A DNA stretch of 64,000 bases from Tranzscheliella williamsii (Eukaryota; Basidiomycota; Ustilaginomycetes; Ustilaginales; Ustilaginaceae): NCBI GenBank assembly GCA_023212725.1, contig JALBYF010000022.1, positions 1 through 64,000 of the forward strand, read 5' to 3'. The notes beneath the pieces were generated by a model. That model made no database searches. It worked only from the letters and a program-made list of their open reading frames with translations, and was not told the origin of the DNA. The translations under genes and the position numbers were made by a program. This document shows positions 58,797 to 64,000 of this stretch, piece by piece (position 1 is the first letter of the stretch; every line of letters begins with the position of its first letter).

Positions 58797-61700
58797 CTAG
58801 ACGGCAGTGCCTTTGGTCTGCTTCTGAGCAAGGCGCCGTGCGAGGCCTCGCTCGCCGCCCGAGATGCGTGCGAGCCAGGGCCACCGGCCCCGGCGGGCGA
58901 GCGCCTTCCAGAGCTCGACAGAAGCGAGAAAGGCGACCGTCATGGCGATCGAGATGCCCCACCCTGGCCCCGCCATGGGGGCGTGGCGGAAGACGTCGGT
59001 GTTGAACTTGGGCACGTACAGGGCGATTGGGATGGTGGCCGCACCCAGCACGACCGACCAGAGGAGCATCGGATTTCTCCACAGATGCTTGGCGGGAGAC
59101 ATGCTGAAGAATGACTTTTCCATGCTGATCAGCTCCCAACACACTAGCAAAAGCTGCAGGGTGAGTGTCGTGAAGACGGCAGACCGCGCCTGAAAAATAG
59201 GCTCGCAAGAAGCCGCCGAGGAGTGATTGCAATCCAGCGCGATGTTGCCGCCGCCGATCGGGTAGATCATCAGCAGGAAAGCCACCAGGCAGGTAACGCC
59301 CATCGAAGTACCGTACACGAGCGTGTCCACGATTACAGCGCGGCTCAGCACACCCGCTCTGAGATCGTGCGGCGGCCGGTCCATAATATCAGGCTCTCCA
59401 GGCTCTAGACCGAGACCGATGGCAGGAAGCGAAGCCGTTACCATGTTGACCCATAGGATGCCTACCGGCGCCAGTGGGAAAACGGACTCTTCGTCGGCAT
59501 CTCGGACACCCAAGCCGCACAACAGCAGAAGTACCTCAGCAACGTTGGCGACCAGCAGGCCGATCAGGAATCGCTGGATGTTGTCAAAGATCGCTCGTCC
59601 TTCCTTGATGCCTTTAACAATCGAGTCGAAGCGGTCGTCAGTCAGGATCAGATCCGAACTGTCCTTGGCCACGTCGGTACCCGTGCCCATGCCAATACCG
59701 ACGGGTGCCTGCTTGAGCGAGGGCGCGTCGTTGATACCGTCGCCCGTCATGGCGAGGTAGCGTCCTCTCCGCTTGCCCGCGGCGATCATCCTGACCTTGG
59801 TGGCAGGTGAGCACCGGGCGACAACTAGTGGAAGATCCGGGAGTGAATCGATCTCGGCGTCTGTCATGCCGTCAAACTGGGTCGCCGTCATGACGGCCGA
59901 CGCACCCTCGCTGCCGTTGATGATCGAGACTTCCTTGGCAATCGCCTGCGCTGTGGCAGGGTGGTCACCTGTCAACATGTGCACGACGATACCGGCGCGC
60001 TTGCATGCCTCTACGGCATCTCGTGTCTCAGCACGCGGCGGATCATAGATGCCAAGCAGACCAATGAAAGCGAATTCCCGCTCAGCGACGCTGCGAGACA
60101 GCCCGGAGCAAGGCGCAGCCGATTGGACCGAAGCCTTTTCGGAAAGGATCGATTCGGTGTCGCCATCAGCGCCGGTCGTCGCCGAAACTTCGACCTGAGA
60201 ACACTCAGCTTTATACTGGACAGAGTCCATGCTTCGTTCAGCAAAGGCAAGGACTCTGAGACCCTGCGAAGCCATGGACTCGACCTTGCTGGCAATCTCC
60301 TTGCGCATATCCCCGTCCATCTGGACGGCCCTGCTCTTTGTGTCGACGACGGATACGCCGTAAGGGCAGCAGGCGAGAACTTGCTCAACAGCACCTTTCA
60401 TGTAGAAGACGCGGTCGTCTGACGTCAGGATAGACCTGTAGATGCTTGTCATGCGCTTAAGGGTGCTGTCGAAAGGAAACTCGAGGTCATGGACAAACTT
60501 GGCCCTGTCGCCGGCAGTCAGAGTGTCTCGGGCTAAGCCGACTTTGGTAGCAAAAACCTGCAAAGCGATTTCGGTGGGATCACCACGGGCAGACCAGGTG
60601 CCGTCCTGCTGCTGTTCCACCTCGGCAATGTTGCAGAGCGAGGCAGCAGTAGCCAGCTTGTGGACTGCGGCGGGTAGGTTATCGGCCGGCACAGGCGCTA
60701 CATCCCCAGCTTCGCATTCGAGCAAGACTCTGCCGATCGGCTCGAAGGCAGTTTGTCCAGCCTGTTCGACGCCAAAGCTATGGTGCTTGCCGGCGCTGAG
60801 CGACCAGCCTTTTCGGACGACCATCTTGCCCTGAGTTAGTGTACCGGTCTTGTCGCTGCAAATGTCGGTGACGCCGCCAAGAGCCTCTAGGGCGTCAAGG
60901 CGTCGAACTACGACATTACTCTCTGCCATCCGCTTGGCGCCAACGCTGAAGGTGATGGTAAGCACGGCGACCAATGACTCGGGAATGACACCGATGCCGA
61001 GGGCGATAGCGTAGAGGATGACTTCGTTATTGATGTCGAACTCGGCTACGCCGAACACGACGATGGCGCAGACAATGGCCAGGAAGAGGAGGACGTAGGC
61101 AAATTTGTTGAGCTTGATTTGGAGAGGCGTACCCTCACGGACGCCGAGGAAGACAGCCATCGATTCCCAGGCTCGCTTGTACCATGGAAGCTGCGAGGCT
61201 TCGCCGTTCTTCTTGTGGGAGAGCGCCTCTGCAATCTGTCCGATCTGGGTGTTCATGGCTGTCGCGATGACAATGCCCACAGCCCGGCCCTTGGTCACCG
61301 TGGTACCAGCGTAGGCAATATTGGTCCGGTCAGCGGGACCAAGGTCCGGCCGGGTCAAGGCGGCGGTAGTCTTGACCGCAGGGACGGACTCCCCAGTCAG
61401 GGGTGCCTCGTCGACTTCGAGATTGCTGATGGTGACGAGGCGGACGTCAGCGGGGACGACATCGCCTGCGCGAAAATGGACGATATCGCCAGGCACGAGT
61501 TGGAGAGAGGGAAGCTCTTTGATGCTTGAGGCTCGGAGGACGTCGGCATTGGGGGAGGATAAGGTGCGGAGAGAAGCCATGGTGCGTTCGGCCTTGTACT
61601 CTTGGACAAACCCGATCAGCACGTTGGTCACAATCACCGCTGTGACGACGCCTCCCTCTACCCAGTCTTGCACACCGAAGGACAGAGCCATGGCGGCCAG

Positions 61701-62246
61701 GAGCACCACGGTGAGCGCATTAGCCATCTGGCGGATCAAGATCGAGGTAGCGCTGACCTTGTTCTTTTCCTTGAGTTGATTAGGCCCATGCGTCTGAAGT
61801 CTGGATGCAGCTTCATCCTCGCTGAGACCGCAAAGGAGATCACTTTGAAATTGAGAAACTACTTGGTCAGGTTCTAGGGAATGTGGTTGATGCATATCAA
61901 CGGCTGCGGCAAGGGTGGAGGATCGGCTGCTTGAAGCTGAAGCAGGGGTGGAAGCGCCATTTCTGTCGACCTCGATGACAGCGACGTCCGGGTTGAAGGA
62001 AGCCTTCTCAGGGAGATCTGCCGCTGGCGCTGCTGATGCGGCCTGGCCACGGTGCTCACTTGGTTGGTGTGGACCGAGCAAGTTGGCTTGGGGTTGTGGT
62101 TGGGGTTGGAGTTGCTCATGTTGGGAGTAGCCACTACAAGGCGGTTCGTCGACATCAGCAGTGGCGCGAGCTTGGTCGCTACCTGGTCCCTGGGGCTGTG
62201 AAGGTCCTTTGCCAGGAGAAGAGTCGCCGGCATGACCTTGAACCAT
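58797..62246 (-). CDS. ENA: ENA-type (IID) P-type cation ATPase
   Basis: Plasma- or endomembrane pump exporting Na+/K+ in fungal type IID ATPases; smut fungi are known to carry Ena proteins. 1149 residues, one exon, start ATG 62246. About 130 disordered residues (QPQPQPQ) precede the cation-ATPase N-terminal domain (HQPHSLEPDQVVSQFQ...GLSEDEAASRLQTHGPNQL). Then follow the actuator DEAPLTGESVP, the phosphorylation site SDKTGTLTQGKM (Asp 465), helix 4 with IGVIPESLVAVLTITF (the ENA version of PEGL), the nucleotide-binding part with MKGAVEQVLACC, MLTGDHPATAQAIA, MTGDGINDAPSLKQAPVGIGMG, and paired C-terminal membrane helices. The helix-4 motif IPESLVAVLT favours ENA over the Ca2+ pumps. A TATA candidate lies about 230 bases upstream. 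Confidence 0.93.
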   Translation of the reverse strand: MVQGHAGDSSPGKGPSQPQGPGSDQARATADVDEPPCSGYSQHEQLQPQPQPQANLLGPHQPSEHRGQAASAAPAADLPEKASFNPDVAVIEVDRNGASTPASASSSRSSTLAAAVDMHQPHSLEPDQVVSQFQSDLLCGLSEDEAASRLQTHGPNQLKEKNKVSATSILIRQMANALTVVLLAAMALSFGVQDWVEGGVVTAVIVTNVLIGFVQEYKAERTMASLRTLSSPNADVLRASSIKELPSLQLVPGDIVHFRAGDVVPADVRLVTISNLEVDEAPLTGESVPAVKTTAALTRPDLGPADRTNIAYAGTTVTKGRAVGIVIATAMNTQIGQIAEALSHKKNGEASQLPWYKRAWESMAVFLGVREGTPLQIKLNKFAYVLLFLAIVCAIVVFGVAEFDINNEVILYAIALGIGVIPESLVAVLTITFSVGAKRMAESNVVVRRLDALEALGGVTDICSDKTGTLTQGKMVVRKGWSLSAGKHHSFGVEQAGQTAFEPIGRVLLECEAGDVAPVPADNLPAAVHKLATAASLCNIAEVEQQQDGTWSARGDPTEIALQVFATKVGLARDTLTAGDRAKFVHDLEFPFDSTLKRMTSIYRSILTSDDRVFYMKGAVEQVLACCPYGVSVVDTKSRAVQMDGDMRKEIASKVESMASQGLRVLAFAERSMDSVQYKAECSQVEVSATTGADGDTESILSEKASVQSAAPCSGLSRSVAEREFAFIGLLGIYDPPRAETRDAVEACKRAGIVVHMLTGDHPATAQAIAKEVSIINGSEGASAVMTATQFDGMTDAEIDSLPDLPLVVARCSPATKVRMIAAGKRRGRYLAMTGDGINDAPSLKQAPVGIGMGTGTDVAKDSSDLILTDDRFDSIVKGIKEGRAIFDNIQRFLIGLLVANVAEVLLLLCGLGVRDADEESVFPLAPVGILWVNMVTASLPAIGLGLEPGEPDIMDRPPHDLRAGVLSRAVIVDTLVYGTSMGVTCLVAFLLMIYPIGGGNIALDCNHSSAASCEPIFQARSAVFTTLTLQLLLVCWELISMEKSFFSMSPAKHLWRNPMLLWSVVLGAATIPIALYVPKFNTDVFRHAPMAGPGWGISIAMTVAFLASVELWKALARRGRWPWLARISGGERGLARRLAQKQTKGTAV

Positions 62247-62472
62247 CGATTTTGGATAGGAACGTAGAAATGTAAGCAAGCGACGTTGCTTGATGCACAA
62301 ATGAAGGTGTGGTAAGACAGAGACGGTCTGCAGTTCAGTCTGTTCAGCCGATCAAGTCAGTCGAGCTATGATGTCGGTGGGCAAGTTACACTTAGTGGCA
62401 AACTATCTGATCACAGAACAGACGGGGAATGCGTACAAGAAAGCGTGAGCTTCTGATAGCGCCGGGGTGCTC

Positions 62473-62478
62473 TATATA
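62473..62478 (-). promoter_or_regulatory. TATA box candidate for the ENA ATPase gene
   Basis: TATATA (within CTATATAG, a palindrome) about 230 bases upstream of ATG 62246, implying a leader of roughly 150-200 bases if used. Stress-induced cation pumps commonly have TATA promoters. Confidence 0.4.
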
Positions 62479-62815
62479 GGACGGCCCTCTTCCCGCAACG
62501 CTTATCTGCCACGGTGTCAGGTAAGGCACTTCGCGGGCCGGGCACTGTCGCGAGGGCCACTGGGATCAGCAAGGAGGAGCGCGAGAGCAGGCAACGATCA
62601 ATTATAGCAGCAGCTGACTGCGCCGGCCGTGTGATACAAGCGTTCTCGCAAGCATCGGGCAGAAAGAGAGAGTATCAGATGCTCAGTCGGTGACGTGAAC
62701 GAGCCATAATTGCTTGGCATTTTGATCCATTTATGATTGAAAGCTTGGCATTCCCACGTTGAAGCCTAGTTTGAAATCCCTTGGATAAATGTGAGCACAG
62801 CATTGGTTACAACCG

Positions 62816-62907
62816 TTCCCACTTGGCAAACCCTTATTATATCTGGCTTTCTAACGGCCGACACCATACCAATGAGAAAGCCAAGTGGTGAGAAAGCCAA
62901 GTGGGAA
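62816..62907. repeat. 12-bp inverted repeat with a 16-bp tandem duplication
   Basis: TTCCCACTTGGC at 62816-62827 is the perfect complement of GCCAAGTGGGAA at 62896-62907. In addition TGAGAAAGCCAAGTGG occurs twice back to back (62873-62888 and 62889-62904), so three copies of the CCAAGTGG core exist in 92 bases, one inverted. Confidence 0.8.
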
Positions 62908-63652
62908 TGCACGCTCGCACCTTGTCGAGCCCACAATGGCAAGCTCTAGGATCCGTGCTGGTCTGGGCGCAAATGAAGGATCATGCGTGTGCTGCGTGTC
63001 GGTCTCGGACGCAGTCGTGTGGCTAACACCCCTAGGTCTGGATGCTGGGGTTCGGGACGCCTTTCTGCGCCGTCCGATTTACCGCTATCTAATCAACGTT
63101 ATGAATAAGAGGAGCGGCCGCAGCCTAAGTCGTTGGCTGTGCCGTGACGCCCTGAGCACGGGGCAGGGCATACCGCCCATAGATCCACCTTATATGGGCA
63201 CCCGGCCATGCTGTCAATCATGGAATGTCCCTCAGTCTCGACATACTGTTTTTGTTTTGCAAGTGTTGGACACAACGGTGAAGCTAAGTGTCAGCGGTCT
63301 CGCGCCTGATTTCATTTATCTCTGGACGCTATCGATGTGTTTTGGCTCTTCACCCTCGACAGCTCGGTGCCGTTCAGAAGTAGAGCGGCGTGGTCGTGAT
63401 TGTGGGTCCACCGGAGTGCGAGAGTATTCTTGACACACACCTGTGAGGTGCGTGAGCCGCCCGTGCCAGTGCCAGCGCCTGAGACGAGCCTCGTTGTCGT
63501 GCTGCTCAAGCGCACAGTCAGGAAGTGTCCTGACGGCTCTGGAACGGACCCCGCTTGGGCGCTCGGAACTATGGTAGACGAAAGTAAATGAACTGTATGT
63601 CTGTACGAGTACACTGGGCGATGGAATTGTTTGTGGTAACGTGTGCAACTGC

Positions 63653-64000
63653 CTATGGCCCCCCCGCGGCACCATCCCACACCACTCGGCCGCCTCCGAA
63701 GATGTAGGGGTAGGCCGTCTGGTAGTAATTGACAAAAGAGCGGCGACCGGCCACCGAGGGAACGGTTGCATAGCTTCCTCCCACCACTACGCTATGTTTG
63801 TTGTCGAAGAAATCGGAGCTATACCCAGGGTACAACACTGAATTCTGAAATCCTTCGTGTTCGGCAAAGGTGGTGCTGGTCCACTCCCAGACACCTCCGT
63901 TGTGGCCTGGCAGAAGGGTACCATCCGAATCATAGCGGGGCAGGCTAGCTGGGATTGGATGCCAATTGCGGAATCCGACGTTGGCAGACGGTGCTGCCTG
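63653..64000 (-). CDS. EGT1: Ergothioneine biosynthesis protein Egt1, C-terminal fragment
   Basis: The frame enters from the right window edge and ends at 63653, giving the last 115 residues. They match the formylglycine-generating-enzyme-like (EgtB-type) domain of fungal Egt1: NVGFRNWHPIP, GGVWEWTSTTFAEHEGF, YPGYSSDFFDNKHSVVVGGSYAT, AGRRSFVNYYQTAYPYIFGGGRVV. In Egt1 this iron-dependent domain joins hercynine and cysteine to a sulfoxide, following methylation of histidine by an N-terminal SAM domain, which lies outside the window. Ergothioneine protects against oxidative stress. No frameshift is seen in the visible part. Confidence 0.9.
   Translation of the reverse strand, partial: QAAPSANVGFRNWHPIPASLPRYDSDGTLLPGHNGGVWEWTSTTFAEHEGFQNSVLYPGYSSDFFDNKHSVVVGGSYATVPSVAGRRSFVNYYQTAYPYIFGGGRVVWDGAAGGP

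Larger units (their letters stand above)
62247..63652. promoter_or_regulatory. Upstream region of the ENA ATPase, to the end of Egt1
   Basis: 1.4 kb between the ENA start and the Egt1 stop, both minus strand. It contains a TATA candidate (62473), a 16-bp tandem duplication and a 12-bp inverted repeat (62816-62907). No supported coding frame; the 182-codon frame at 62885-63433 shows no domain. Confidence 0.55.

Noticed and set aside
62885..63433. 182-residue plus-strand frame between ENA and Egt1
   Set aside because: No domain, no promoter context, and composition unlike neighbouring genes.

Overview
The window is nuclear DNA of a fungus, most likely a basidiomycete of the smut lineage (Ustilaginomycotina). 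This is inferred from GC-rich, closely packed genes on both strands, few and short introns (64-230 nt, mostly GTAAGT donors and CAG/TAG acceptors), fungal-only families (Zn2Cys6 regulator, ENA-type P-ATPase, Cdc15-type F-BAR protein) and a gene set (RBM39-like factor, WRAP73, ELP6, COMPASS Swd1) that points away from budding yeasts. I could not test the species assignment. No operons, CRISPR arrays, rRNA or convincing tRNA genes were seen.

Layout. 0-16 kb: a poly-C tract, a secreted carboxylesterase, an AIRAPL-like AN1 zinc-finger protein (3 exons), an AlkB-type dioxygenase, pyruvate kinase (3 exons), an ELO fatty-acid elongase, a secreted protein resembling LssY_C, and alpha-SNAP/Sec17. 16-30 kb: a disordered orphan protein, a GNAT acetyltransferase divergent from tubulin cofactor B, an RBM39/Rsd1-like splicing factor divergent from WRAP73, ELP6, and an SQD2-like GT4 glycosyltransferase. 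30-40 kb: a Cdc15-like F-BAR/SH3 protein, a large CorA-family transporter, and a tiny COX7C/Cox8 gene that is only readable through a 4-nt microexon. 40.1-41.9 kb: a non-coding, strongly CpG-depleted stretch that looks like a mutated repeat relic. 42-57 kb: Rpf1, Swd1, a Zn2Cys6 regulator, a CENP-P/Ctf19-like kinetochore protein, and the divergent SSU-processome pair Rrp36/Utp7. 57-64 kb: a Gfo/Idh/MocA oxidoreductase, an ENA-type cation ATPase, and the 3' end of an ergothioneine synthase (Egt1), cut by the window edge.

Most genes are housekeeping. Ribosome biogenesis recurs (Rpf1, Rrp36, Utp7), and Rrp36 and Utp7 share one 366-bp promoter region. The most unusual items are the 4-nt microexon in the cytochrome oxidase subunit gene, the CpG-depleted relic, the prenylation and p97-binding signatures of the AN1 protein, the likely CENP-P homologue, and the SIN-for-GMN change in the CorA-type transporter. 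I found no clearly new multi-gene system.
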